Of a stretch of 64,000 bases of DNA, positions 10,191 to 20,386 are shown one piece after another (position 1 is the first letter of the stretch; every line of letters starts with the position of its first letter). A program made the position numbers and the translations under genes. Under the pieces are notes generated by a model. The model did not search any database, was not told the DNA's origin, and saw only the letters and a list, made by a program, of their open reading frames with translations. The stretch comes from Micropterix aruncella (taxonomy: Eukaryota > Arthropoda > Insecta > Lepidoptera > Micropterigidae): NCBI GenBank assembly GCA_944548615.1, contig OX155978.1:4009588-4073587 (forward strand), read 5' to 3'.

Positions 10191-11260
10191 TTATTTATTT
10201 ATTTATTTATTTATTTATAACGTACAAGAACAAAAAAATACAAGGACATGCATACTGTTGTACATGAGGAATAATTAAGAACAAACATTATTATAGCGAA
10301 AAACATAGCTCTATGCATATAAATATGCTAGCATATCCGAATGAGGCGAAATCGCACAACCAACTAGACCTAGAAGGTCTGTCTCTGGCTGTGCTGTGTT
10401 ATACCAACTGTATTTTTGTAACTCGCGAACTGACGAAGGTGATCAATTTTAAATATTTCTAAATCTAACAAATGTGTTGTTTACACAAATTAAAGTAAAA
10501 TTTAAAGTAGAAAAAATAAATATATATGTATGCAATTAAGGGCTAAAAGTAAAGTAAACTTTACATTATATACAATAAATTTAAGTGGAAAATAAGTAAT
10601 AATATATACAAATATATGAATAAACACTACATTCTAGTATATATGTTTAAGAAAATGATATGTAATATTGCACAATTTTACAAATACATATTTTTTTTAA
10701 TATTTACCCTACAGTATTAATAAGGTCTTTAGTTTTTGAATGCCCAATATCTAGAAGCCAGTTTTTTACTTTACCTTTAAAAGTTACATAATTTTTCACG
10801 TTTTTCGTCGTTTCACATAGTGAGTTGTAAACTTTCGGGGTGATAAAAAAACATTGTCTTCGGGCAAATGTGCTTTTAACCTTTGGAATTGTGAAAAATT
10901 CCTTACCAGCATTTCTCGTTAAGTACAATTGTTGACTTCTTGCTCTGTACTCTTTAGTTTTGTGGAAGCTTACAAGGCACTGCTTAATAAATAGCTGGCA
11001 GATATCCAAAACCTTAAACTCCGCAAAGAGCTGGTTTGAACTGTACCGAGGAGGCTTTTTGTTTATGACTCTTATTAGTAACTTTTGTGCTTTTAATAGT
11101 CGGTCCATTGTTGTTTTTGTACATGAGCCCCACGCTATAATTCCATGCACCCATATACTTTGACCAAGAGCCATATACACCATTCGCAGTGTTTCTTTAC
11201 TCAGTACATTCCTAAGTTCGCGGAACACGTACAGTAATTTCCTCGTTCGCGCCGTAAGCG
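10191..11260 (-). pseudogene. LINE 3' fragment with AAAT tail (RT C-terminus)
   Basis: Minus-strand open frame 10704-11228 encodes the end of a CR1/Jockey-superfamily reverse transcriptase (IWVHGIIAWGSC, then LLKAQKLLIRVINKK, then NWLLDIG). The 3' end carries an AAAT tail, seen as TTTA repeats at 10191-10217. ATCAT at 10186-10190 and 11261-11265 matches a 5-bp target duplication in the host MITE. It is 5'-truncated, lacking the catalytic RT core. Confidence 0.8.
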
Positions 11261-11369
11261 ATCATACTCAACGGATAATTGTTTCACAACCAGATTTGGT
11301 CGTATCATACTCAACGGGTTAAGGTCAATGTTTCAAATTTATTTTTTGTGGTTAGCCAACACACCTTCT

Positions 11370-11560
11370 TCCTCTTCGCCCTCTACCAAAAGTTGCCTTG
11401 TGAAATGGCTTTATGGTTTCGATAACAGACTGGTCCATTGGTTGCAAGAAGCTTGCGACGTTTGGCGGTAAAAATATTGTTTTGAACTGGCAATTCCCTC
11501 TTTCCAACAATTCTTCGGTGGGATGAGTTGGTGCATTATCTAGAATCAGTACATATCGGT
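11370..11560 (-). pseudogene. pogo/jerky-type DDE transposase fragment
   Basis: The minus strand encodes YVLILDNAPTHP, then TIFLPPNVASFLQPMDQSVI and ETIKPFHKATF. The LDNAPxHP and LPPNxxSxxQPMDQ signatures identify the second catalytic Asp region of Tigger/jerky-type DDE nucleases. Only about 70 residues remain of a family usually near 500. It lies just inside the right terminal repeat of the Tigger-like remnant, so most of the gene was deleted before the later insertions. Confidence 0.8.
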
Positions 11561-11639
11561 CTTAATTTTTTTTCCGTATTAATTTCGGATAATCAGCAAT
11601 TCGGATAGTCGGAGTTGGAATAATTGGAGTTCTACTGTA

Positions 11640-11945
11640 ATTTCTATTATGTCGATTAATATAAATACTAACAATATCGTTTTTTATGAATTCTCTCTTG
11701 TTATGTAATAAATTAATCTTATTAGTCATGTATATTATACATTTATTTAATACATACGGAGGCCGGCGGTTACGTCAACCACCGATTTGTCAACCGCCGC
11801 TACAGGCTGATCGGCCTTTTTGGCATCCCAACGGTAAAACTCTAACTCTAGCTCATAGGTTAGCTCTAAAATATTGCCTGCAGGCAATAAGCTCGCCTTT
11901 TCTTAAGAATAAAGAGTTTTATTATTATTATTATTATTAAAACTC
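11640..11945 (+). repeat. Retroposon tail with ATT microsatellite
   Basis: Ends AATAAAGAGTTTTATT then ATT repeats at 11918-11940. The GGCAATAAGCTCGCCTTTTCTT block resembles the end of the LINE at 12590-12950 (GCAATAAGCTTGCCTTTTTG), so it is probably the same family's 3' end. No clear coding trace. Confidence 0.5.
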
Positions 11946-11954
11946 TCAAAGAGT

Positions 11955-12148
11955 TAAGTTGTTTACGAGGAATCACTACTAAGCACATAAGAGGTATCAC
12001 CGTTTACAATTATCAACCAGCATCAACACTGCAATGAAAATTACAAGAAAACGGAACAATCTGGAGCGTGATTTTACACTAATAACAATAAAAGACGCAA
12101 ATTTTATGTTTTTTAGTGTACGAGGTCTCATTATAGATTGACGATATG
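11955..12148. repeat. Unclassified repeat B, copy 2
   Basis: Homologue of 6141-6356. Here the preceding sequence contains an unoccupied GTTAAG, whereas copy 1 has a piggyBac-type MITE ending at that TTAA. Confidence 0.5.
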
Positions 12149-12195
12149 TTGATCCTAAAATGTATTAATTCATTATTACTATTTCTAAATTTCAG

Positions 12196-12330
12196 AGTGA
12201 AGAAAGTTCCCGAGTGCAGTCTCCAGAGGAGGAAGACAATCGTGATTACGACCAGGGTGCGTCCCCCAGAACTCCATCTCCTAGGGAAATTAGACATCCA
12301 ACACCTCAGTATGCTGACACTCCTACTCAG
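12196..12330 (+). CDS. RBM25: RBM25-like gene, exon c (Ser/Pro-rich linker)
   Basis: 135 bases, 45 codons, phase 0 to phase 0, between acceptor TTTCTAAATTTCAG and donor CAG/GTATGA. It encodes SEESSRVQSPEEEDNRDYDQ, then SPRTPSPREIRHPTPQ and a run ending TPTQ. SP and TP dipeptides suggest a phosphorylated disordered linker, which fits the region before the PWI domain. The next exon I recognise begins in phase 1, so an exon of 3n+1 bases should lie between 12331 and 18074. Confidence 0.7.
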
Positions 12331-12589
12331 GTATGATCCTTTAGGATTCTTCTCTCAATAGTAATGGCTCCCAAATTGCATACTGTAATACCTAGTTGCC
12401 AGTACGCCAAAGAAGAAATGTTCATACACGAGTACTTGCTCTCCTATATCGTGTACTCTCCTAATTAACACCATCCAATCTCCACGAGCTTTTTGAACCA
12501 CTAAGTTCTCACGGTCTCGTACTTCGGTCAGCCTCTGACAGTTTATTAAAAATTCCGAGTCATAATAGTGATTTCTATTCCTATTCTTT

Positions 12590-12950
12590 TGTGTCCATGG
12601 TGCAAGACTCTGGAACGATCTCCCAGCAGACATACGAAACTCGCCTTCTTTACCATCGTTTAAGACTCACCTTAAGGATTACTACCTTTCTAAGAAGTAA
12701 CCAGTTTTTCCCTTTCTCTCTTCCTTTCCCATTTTTCTCTCCTCGGGCATTATTAGTTTTAAATTCTTCCACTTGTCTGTATGTTATGCAGACGGTCTGT
12801 ATGTTATGTAATAATCTTTATTTTCACAATGCGCGCATGTACCACTGTGTTTAGGTTAGTTGTAAGACATTGCCATGTTGCAATAAGCTTGCCTTTTTGT
12901 ATAATATTGAAGTGCAATAAAAGAGTTTATTGTTATTATTATTAATACCT
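12590..12950 (+). pseudogene. LINE 3' end (RT C-terminus and ATT tail)
   Basis: One frame reads ARLWNDLPADIRNSPSLPSF and THLKDYYLSKK before a stop, the typical end of CR1/Jockey-superfamily ORF2. The 3' untranslated part ends AATAAAAGAGTTTATTGTT and a TTA tract. It is 5'-truncated at about 12590. Confidence 0.75.
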
Positions 12951-12968
12951 ATACTTTCATCATCTACA

Positions 12969-13885
12969 TCAGAGGTTCCCAAACTTGTTTTCTCGTATAA
13001 CATTTTCAAAATTTTACTGGTTTCGGTGGACCCCCTGATTTTCTTATATGAACACAAAATAAGGCCTTACACAATCAAACCTATGTATAGGGGTGGGTCA
13101 CATACAAAGACCACATGGTGGGCCATCTTGCGGTGTCAACTACAACGGGCGAGCCCGTCACCACAGGACGTTTTAACGATTAGTCGTTCTATCGCCCTGC
13201 AGTGAACGTAGAGACTTTGGACAGTACATTCTACGTCCAGCTACGTCACAACCCGTGAGAGTCCAACGCCTTACCGCGAGTAAGCCAGGAGTAAACCCGG
13301 CGGGCTCGAGATACTCGCGCCCTCACTTCCAATTGTGACCAGATTTCTCCGGTCTCTCGATTGGTTCCGAGTTCGAGGTCGCTTGCGCGGTCCTCTCCCT
13401 TATGAAGCGGTGAAACGGAGTGCACCGAATCTTCGCGGACCAAGGCGTCCTTTGCCCGCCTCTTACCCGGGATCGGATGGCCAATGGTCAATTCCAGAGC
13501 AGTCGCCATAAGGTACGCAACCACCCCCGCTCTATAGGAAACAGTACAGTTCCCAGACTCCCCCGACTGTTAGTCGGAGAGCACAACCGATTGGAGCAAA
13601 CCCCGCACGGTGCGCAGACCGTCCAGGGGCGCCAGAGGTTTGATTCCCAGGGGAGACCGGTTGACCCAGTGTCCTACCCAGGACTCGCACCCCATGCGAG
13701 GAGGCCGTCGGATGGGTGTTGACCCGTGAGTGTGACCGACCCTAGACACATGGGTCATCGTGGCCAACTCATCATGGGCCCGTTAGCCCCCACATGGTGG
13801 GCCAGTCAGGCAACCCCTAAATTCAATAATGATCATTCATTATCATCAACCTAGTTTAAAAAAGTTTGAAAGCCGTTGCTAAAAA
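12969..13885. mobile_element. Probable hAT element interrupted by family A
   Basis: Left end CAGAGGTTCCCAAACTTG. The right end near 13885, read inward, contains GCAACGGCTTTCAAACTT. These are roughly inverted, and I see no 8-bp duplication. The family A copy at 13126-13789 inserted within it. Weak support. Confidence 0.3.
13126..13789 (+). repeat. Family A repeat, full copy with 15-bp target duplication
   Basis: CCACATGGTGGGCCA flanks the element at 13111-13125 and 13790-13804. It starts TCTTGCGGTGTCAACTAC and ends GGGCCCGTTAGCCCC. Length 664 bases, clearly more GC-rich than its surroundings, no conserved open frame. A possible pol III B-box (GGTTTGATTCC) lies at 13637-13647, without a convincing A-box. 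The duplication shows it integrated by target-primed retrotransposition or a similar process. Confidence 0.85.
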
Positions 13886-13902
13886 CTTGCCATTGCTTTA
13901 TT

Positions 13903-13918
13903 CATTCTTTATTAGATC
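13903..13918 (-). promoter_or_regulatory. Possible polyadenylation signals of the cyclophilin copy
   Basis: On the minus strand two AATAAA hexamers lie here, about 160 bases past the cyclophilin stop codon at 14074. This suggests the copy retained its parent's 3' untranslated region. No A-tail is visible beyond. Confidence 0.4.
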
Positions 13919-14073
13919 AGATATATAAGAAAAAAAATGTTTCACAGTGACCTTACGATGTATAGTTATGCTACCGTTTTATAAGCTGTAGATGGAATGA
14001 AATGGCGGCTCGTGTTCGAACGGTCCGATAGAATTAGATAGAACGTAAAAAAGGGGAGATTAATGTGGCGGAT

Positions 14074-14568
14074 TTAAGCGATTTGGCCACAGTCTGCGAC
14101 GACAATCTTCTTTTGGGTCTTTCCGGACTGGGTGCCGTAGGATTGGAGCTGCTTGACGACGTCCGTGCCCTCGGTGACAACCCCGACGCGACGAGCCTCC
14201 GTCCAGCCGAGATGCTCCACTGTCGCCATGAAGAACTGGGAGCCGTTGGTGTGAGCGCCGGCGTCCGCCATCGAGAGCGTGCCGGGCGCGAGGTGCTTCA
14301 ACGTGAAGTTCTCGTCCTCGAACTCGGTGCCGTAGATGGATTTCCCGCCGGTACCGTTGCGGTTAGTGAAATCGCCCCCCTGCAGCGTGAAATTGGGCAT
14401 GACACGGTGGAAGGTCGAGCCCTCGTAGCCGAATCCCTTCTCGCCCGTGCACAGAGCGCGTCAATTCTCGCACGTCTTCGGAACGACGTCATTCCTCAGC
14501 TCGATGACGATCTTTCCCACCGGCGCACCGTCGGCGGTTACGTCGAAGAAAACTTTCGGGAGACCCAT
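14074..14568 (-). pseudogene. Cyclophilin A (peptidyl-prolyl isomerase) pseudogene
   Basis: A single uninterrupted 165-codon frame matches cyclophilin A from start to end. It begins [14 protein letters not shown] and ends [12 protein letters not shown], the family's usual length. Key residues are kept: FHR (catalytic Arg), [19 protein letters not shown] and GSQFF. Codon 36, normally Phe, is TGA (14461-14463), so translation would stop after 35 residues. The WLDGxHVVFG segment is garbled and one codon short, consistent with compensating indels near 14190-14225. It has no introns, is antisense within the RBM25-like gene, and is much more GC-rich than its surroundings. A processed copy that decayed is likeliest; no A-tail is visible. 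Confidence 0.85.
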
Positions 14569-14869
14569 TTTCACTGTTTTTTTCGAGAATCCACGAACGA
14601 AACTGCGATCCATCGGCGAGCGGCCGGCAACGAGAATGGCGACGGATTCTACATATCGATGTTTTCTTTTTTCAGTCGACTTCACCATTAGGAGGCAACT
14701 CGCCAATATCAATATCGATGAATTTCAAAAATCCACATCCAAATCTCCTGCAACCTGTACTAAGTCAATGTAAGTGTTTTTTGATAATCGAGTAATTAAA
14801 TATTAAGTCTATACTTATTTTTTGGGAAAGTCTAAGTGTAAGTCTATACCATACACATTGAAAGTCTAA

Positions 14870-15651
14870 GTCTATACTTTCAATGTGTAGTGCTTCATAT
14901 TGGGAAAAACAACCCCAACAAACAATATTTTCTGGCAAACGCCCAACTAGAAGTAGTCAAGCAACAAAAAGATCTTGGAATAACAATTACTGATGATCTC
15001 AAATGAGAGAAACACATAATTGCAATTGCTAAAAGAGCCAACTCTCTATCTAATAAGGAAGGTTTTCCAACATCTGTCAATAGAGGTTTTTATCAAGATC
15101 TACAAGGCATATCTGAGACCTATTCTTGAGTATGGCTATCAGATCTGGAACCCTTACTTTTGCAAAGATGTAGATATTCTGGAAAAGGTTCAGCGAAGGG
15201 CAACCAAAATACCAGTGGGCCTGAAGAATAGGAATTATGAAGATCGCTTGAAATTACTACACTCAAACAAAGAAGACAAAGAGGGGACCTGATTGAGACA
15301 TATAAAATTCTAACACACTATTACGATGTACCTGCACTGAAGAATATTTACAAATTCAACGTCAACACTAACCTTCGAAGTCACAACAAAAAACTCAACC
15401 ATACAAAATTTAAATCTAATCCTCTTAAGAGCGTTCTGCCAAATAGAGTGGTGGACATGTGGAATAAACTACCATTTGAAGTGATTAGTGCAATCTCTGT
15501 CAATCAATTTAAAAACAGACTCGATTTGTACTTAAAACTTGTTAATATTGTTTATATAATATTGTTAATATTGTTTAGCTTCAAAAGATCTGATCTGGAC
15601 GTATCAGCAAAGCTGCCTGTCCAGAATAAATAATAATAATAATAATAATAT
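14870..15651 (+). pseudogene. CR1-like LINE, RT C-terminal half and 3' tail
   Basis: The trace runs from KQQKDLGITITDDL through YGYQIWNPYFCKD, NRNYEDRLKLL, and after a frameshift RGDLIETYKILTHYYDVP, NRVVDMWNKLPFEVI, to a stop, then a TAA microsatellite at 15627-15651. RGDLIETYKIL is typical of CR1/L2-type elements. There is an internal stop near 15003 and frameshifts, so it is dead. Best copy of this family in the window and useful for reading the split copies at 3270 and 24266. Confidence 0.85.
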
Positions 15652-15834
15652 GGCTTTTTTTCCATACTGACCATTTTACACTTGAATAACTTTGGTTCCA
15701 GTTAGAATTCCACATCGAAATAAATTTTATCATACCGGGTTGCGCAGAGATACTGAATATTGGGTTTGGCAACACTGTAGTACTGGAACTTGTTCGGAAC
15801 CGATGCATAGTTGTTGTGAACTCGTCGCTATTTA

Positions 15835-16040
15835 GTAATCATGGAGCAATAGAGTGGTGCGGGACGTTCTATCGCTGTGAGAGCCTTTTACAAGCAAAGC
15901 GATAGTGTGACTGCTGCGCCAAAATGAAACCAAAATGGAAAAAGATCGACCTGAATCATTGCGATCACGAAAACATTCCAACAGAAAAGTGAAGAAACAA
16001 AACTCACCTGTGTTTCACGGTGATTTACACTACATATTTT
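15835..16040 (+). pseudogene. Possible DUF4817-type transposon scrap
   Basis: One frame reads RSIAVRAFYKQSDSVTAAQ, resembling the helix-turn-helix segment often found in insect transposon proteins. Only some 25 residues agree and stops follow. It lies between a LINE and an R2-type fragment. Confidence 0.3.
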
Positions 16041-16041
16041 A

Positions 16042-16745
16042 CTTAGCCTCTCAGTGGCTTGTGCCAACAAGGGTTTGACAGTATCCTCCAAACCCCCAAT
16101 ACAGTTTGTGCAGGTTGGCTCTAAAGGCAAAAACCATCTCACTGCAAAACTTTTCTCAATAATCGAGAAAGCTTCAGATTGGATTATGGAGGTCGATTCG
16201 GTCTCTAAGCAGTACAAATTCCCTGAAAGTCTCGGATGCACAGCCCTGCGTCCAGATATAACTCTTTACTCTCTATCTCGGAAGATGGTCCTTATCGTAG
16301 AGTTAACTGTTCCATGGGAATCAAATATCCCAAAAGACCACGAGTACAAATTAAATAAATACCATGACCTCGCAAATGCCGTCACCCGGAACGGCTTCCT
16401 TGTTCACCTTCACGCGGTGGAAGTAGGCGCTCGTGGCCTGCCAGCTAAATCTTTGTTTCACCTTTTTAAAGATCTTGGTCTCTCCAGGAAAATAATCAAC
16501 TCCTTTCTAGAAAAATTATCTAAAACCGCAATTTCTGCATCTCAAATTCTATGGCTTCGAAGGGGGAGTGAATGGGTGGTAAGGTGAACGCTCACATGTG
16601 GCAAGACAGCTGTCCTAAACCTACCACAGCCGGTTCGTAAGTCCGGAATCCACTGCTCACCCCCCAGAAGTGTAAAAAAAAAAAAAAAATAGTATTATGA
16701 TGGGCCCGACTCCGGTCGGTGAATTCCATGGCAGCTCCGTTTGTA
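16042..16745 (+). pseudogene. R2-type LINE 3' fragment, endonuclease frame open
   Basis: An open frame of 177 residues (16054-16587) covers ANKGLTVSSKPPIQFV, RPDITLYSLSRK, VELTVPWESNIPKDHE, KYHDLAN and VEVGARGLPAKSLFHLF. RPD followed by VELTVPWE is the PD-(D/E)XK-like core of the restriction-like endonuclease at the C-terminus of R2/NeSL/Hero elements. It is the least damaged endonuclease copy here, but the reverse transcriptase and zinc knuckle are missing. The 3' end is the family standard with an A tract before GATGGGCCCGACTCCGG. Confidence 0.85.
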
Positions 16746-17550
16746 TTTTATTTATTTGTTCTGCACTAAAAAGACGGCCGTGTTTTTGCTCTAAAACCCT
16801 TTGTTTTTGCTCTAAAAACTCTCATCCTTCCTCGGCGAAGCCGGAGAACGTCACCCGCCTCTGCCATCTTGAAAACAGGAAGGGAGGACCGGATCTCGGT
16901 TTGGCCAACTCTCATCAACACGATTGTCTCTACTCTATGATCGTAGATTCTCTACCAAAAATCCAAATGAAAGTTTAATTTTATGTAGTGTTTTTTATGT
17001 TTTTTTTTTATTTTAATTATGATTATTTTTTAATTCTTGAAATTTATTTAAATTTAGTTATTTATTTTTAATTAGGTTATTTCAATAATGGCAACACTAA
17101 TGTTATTGACAGATGACAGCTGTCAATGGAATTTTGAGGAATTTTGCAAAAGCAACAATAAACAACGTTTCTGTCCCGAATGGGTTTTGAACCCTGAAAA
17201 ATAACCCTTTATTATACACAAGCACAAGCACCAGCACCAAAAAAAATGGAATTTCTGTTACAAAGGGTATTTTCGACTGCACTACCAGCTAGGACATCAT
17301 GGCGATTACAGCGTGTGTAATTTTGAAGAAAGTAGTTCGGCCTTGAATAAAAAGCCAGTAGGTAGCTTTCGAATGGTAGGTACCCCAAAGAACATTGCAA
17401 CTGTTCTAGTTTCGATCGAGAGGATCCCTCGCCTCTCCGTTCGACAACACACATCTGCGCCAGAGATTGTATGAGGCGAACGTGCCTGTAAGAGGCCAAC
17501 GCCAGTTTTGGAAGGATTTCTCGGTCTGGAATTAACCATCAGGATACCTC
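16746..17550. other. Intronic sequence, nothing firmly recognised
   Basis: Contains a duplicated TGTTTTTGCTCTAAAA motif (16780-16820) and short minus-strand open frames (17212-17539) with no family resemblance. I cannot find the predicted missing RBM25 exon here. Confidence 0.4.
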
Positions 17551-17559
17551 CAACCTCCC

Positions 17560-17880
17560 AACCGGTTAAGGGTTCGAAGTCGCTTGCGCAACCTCTACCT
17601 ATTGCCGTATATTCAGCGGTGATTCGGTTCGAATCTATCGTAGACTATTAGCGTCTTTTGCCCGGCTCTGAATTCAGGATCAAGTAGCCAATTGGTCATT
17701 TCAAGAGTGGTCGACGACAGGTCAACATCCGCCCCCGCTGCTTAGGAAACAGTATATTTCCATAGTCTTTCGACTCCTTCAGTAATTAATCAGAGTGGAC
17801 AACCGATTGGCGTCGCCGAATGCTGCACAAAATCCCCCAAAAGAAACCAATCCATCAGTGGTGAGGCCTGAGACGAGAGT
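17560..17880 (+). repeat. Old, diverged family A copy
   Basis: Shares the order AAGTCGCTTGCGC, GTCTTTTGCCCGGCTCTGAA, GGTCATTTCAAGAG, CCCCCGCTGCTTAGGAAACAG and ACCGATTGGCG with the young copies, but with many substitutions. It shows the family has a long history in this genome. Confidence 0.65.
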
Positions 17881-18074
17881 CCTTTACAAGAGGAGGCTAC
17901 TGAATAGAAGCTGAATCATGAATTGGACCGATCCGAAAAAACGATAGATCTTATGGCCTAAGCTGCACGAAACCGTTCGCTGCCCGAGTGGCCAGTGGCT
18001 GTGGGCAGTTTCATTTGGACAGCATTCAAATCTTCCGTTTTGCAATGATCATCATTAATGTATTATTTCTACAG

Positions 18075-18204
18075 CTCAAGATGCAGCGGCCGGCAAGAAA
18101 CGGAAGCTGGACGTCCGAGACGTCTTCAACACCGGAGATTCAGACGAAGAGGAGGAACACAAACATAGGAGACACGGTAGACACCACCGGCACCACCACC
18201 ACAG
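18075..18204 (+). CDS. RBM25: RBM25-like gene, exon d (KKRKLxVxDVF segment)
   Basis: 130 bases between acceptor TTATTTCTACAG and donor CAG/GTCAAT. Read in phase 1 it encodes QDAAAGKKRKLDVRDVFNT and then an acidic run (GDSDEEEE) and a His/Arg-rich tail. Basic KRK followed by xVxxVFN and acidic residues matches the segment that precedes the PWI domain in animal RBM25 proteins. It ends in phase 2. The phase mismatch with the upstream exon implies one missing exon. Confidence 0.8.
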
Positions 18205-18599
18205 GTCAATATTATTATTTTATTTTATTTTATTTTATTTTATTCTGGAACCAAACAGAACTACATACAATGCAATAAAAACCTATTTAAAAGTGACAAA
18301 AATCCATTAAAGTGATTCCGAATATAAAGTATACAAAATGAACGTAATATAATTTTATATTGTTTCCGCTTGGGAATGGGGGGAATCAGGATGGGAAGTG
18401 AGGTGAAAGGGAATGACAAAATAGATAAACATATATTATTTATGTATATAAATATATTTATATTTAATTATAGGTATGATATATAGTTATTATAATGGAC
18501 ATACTTGAGATAAAATTATGTCCTTGAACTAAATTAAATGAAATATAATATGTATAAATGTTTTGTGATCATCTAGATAGACTCTAGATTTTTTTTTAT

Positions 18600-19790
18600 T
18601 GAGTTCTTATAAGAGTTCTTATTAGAATAGAATAACTTTATTGTGCTATAAAAACATAACTTAATGAATATTACACTGGTTTTATAAAAAAGACAATTTA
18701 TGCACAAATGGCGGACTTATCGCTATAGCGATATCTTGTAGTCAACCATTTAATAAAATAATTCCTAATTTTCACAGTACAATAGGTACACAAAGAAGTA
18801 GTAAAGTTAAATCTATATTAATATTATAAAGAGGTAAAGTTTGTGACGTTGTAGGAAGTAATCTCTGGATCTACTGAACCGATTTTGAAAATTCTTTTAC
18901 CAATAGAAAGCCACGTTATTTGTGAGTGTCATAGGCTATATATTATACCGAAAAATGAAAAGACTTTTTCGTAGCAGTCAGATTTGCGAAGTAAGTCGGA
19001 GAATAAGCGGTCGAACGAAAACGTTTCTAACTAACTCTGCCTTAACGATGAGAGATATATGATTAAGTTCTAGAGAAAAGTTGTAGAGCTTGATAATGCC
19101 TACAAAAAAGTCAGTGACAGCATATGTCTAACTTTTATATTTACGTCACAAAAAGTAGTATTTTATATTAAAAAAATAATTTAAATCGTTAGTTTATGTT
19201 TATTGGCCATATTATTAACAATTATGAATTCTTATCAAAATAAGTAAATTTATCATCTCAAGTGTTTAAAACAAAAGACTTTTCCCTTTTACTGCATATA
19301 ATTTCCCTTTTACTGCATAAATAGTTAAAGAGATAATAGGCTCACAAATAAGACACTCGCAAGAAGACACTCACAAATAACGGTATTATAGTCAAATTGG
19401 CATGCAAATACATACATACATATGCAGTAAAAATATAACCCTTCTTTTGGCAGTCAGGAAATAAATCATAGCACTCAGTACTAACCGAACCACACTCATA
19501 ATTTCATCACAGGTAAAAAATTTTTACCGCCCAACGAAGTGGCCATGGGTCAGCTAGTTTAAAATAAACTTATACAAGTATATGTCAGTAAATTATGCTA
19601 AGGTTGCCCCGGAAAGGATAAAGGAGAGGACAAGGTGAGGTGTTTGGTTAGTGGCTATGTAAAAATAAATGTTTCTTCAACAACTTTTTGAAAGTATGCA
19701 ATGAAGGTGCATGCCTGATAGAGTGAGGCAGCTGATTCCATAAACGAGCAGAATGGACTGTAAAAGAATGTGTTTAAACCAGGGTTGGCA
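18600..19790 (-). pseudogene. LINE 3' end interrupted by a Helitron
   Basis: Minus strand encodes VHSARLWNQLPHSIRHAPSL and HTFKKLLKKHLFLHSH just past the Helitron (19660-19770), a CR1/Jockey-type ORF2 terminus. The 3' end (18603-18780) carries CACAATAAAGTTATTC and the GGCGGACTTATCGC block that recurs at 23440 and 38870. The upstream part of this LINE may be the fragment at 20794-21195. Confidence 0.7.
18812..19557 (+). mobile_element. Non-autonomous Helitron
   Basis: Starts TCTATATTAATATTATAAAG after an A and ends GGGTCAGCTAG before a T, so it sits between A and T with no duplication, as Helitrons do. The 3' part has a short GGCC-containing hairpin region a few bases before CTAG. Internal text GAACCGATTTTGAAAATTCTT is typical of insect Helitrons. 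No Rep/helicase coding. Confidence 0.85.
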
Positions 19791-20382
19791 AAAACCCGGG
19801 TTTTATCAAAAAATATCTGCCCACTGGGTTATTTTGGGTTTTTTCGGTGATTTTCGGGCTTTTTTATAGAATTTCGGGTTTTTTCGGAGTTATGAGAATT
19901 TTAAATTAATATTTTTTAATTTTACATTTAATTTTATTTTATTACCATTTTATTGCATTTCTTTCTCCCAATCCAAATCTATTTACTACTGAATAAAGTT
20001 GTAACACTACCATGAAGGGAATTCCTCCGAAAATCGCAGTTATGTAATTTAATAAATTATTTGACTTTGACAATGAATTATACTTTTTAGACAAGGTATT
20101 TTTATATTAAATCCTATATTACTTAACATATTATATTAAATATTAATGACTGTTTCTTTCTTTTCTCACATATAACTTTATTTATATTATTTAATCGAAT
20201 TTTATATTATATTTATTGCCGATTAAATAATGGAATTGCATTTTATTTATTATATTATCTTTTATTATTTTTTTTTTTATTTTATTCTGAATACCACATT
20301 TTAGGGCAATTTAGTGTCATTAGCTTTTTACTAAAACTTGTACATTTGTAAGCAACCAAGCAATCAAGCAAACTTAATTGTA
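19780..20382. other. AT-rich segment, possible hAT start
   Basis: Begins CAGGGTTGGCAAAAACCCGG, a hAT-style terminus with repeated GGGTTTT words, but no matching inverted end or 8-bp duplication was found. The rest is AT-rich without coding. Confidence 0.3.
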
Positions 20383-20386
20383 ATAT

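Larger units (their letters stand above)
9323..11322 (+). mobile_element. TTAA MITE carrying two further insertions
   Basis: TTAA at 9323-9326 and 11319-11322. Ends are CCCTTGGAGTAAATGGG and, read inward, CCCGTTGAGTATGATACG, the same pair as 3620-3933 in inverse orientation. The shared module (CAATGATTGCATTGAAATTT) is near 9690. Without the hairpin insertion (9440-9654), the LINE (10191-11260) and unexplained sequence at 9793-10160, it would be about the size of its relatives. Confidence 0.75.
8778..11637 (-). mobile_element. pogo/Tigger-like transposon remnant, heavily interrupted
   Basis: Terminal repeats: CAGTAGAACTCCAATTAACC at 8778 and, inverted, CAGTAGAACTCCAATTATTC ending at 11637, next to TA. 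Just inside the right end the minus strand encodes a DDE-superfamily fragment. It contains a LINE insertion (8821-9165) and a TTAA MITE (9323-11322) that itself holds two more insertions. Confidence 0.75.

Noticed and set aside
14065..14691. 208-codon plus-strand open frame
   Set aside because: It is the antisense shadow of the cyclophilin copy; only the minus frame has homology.
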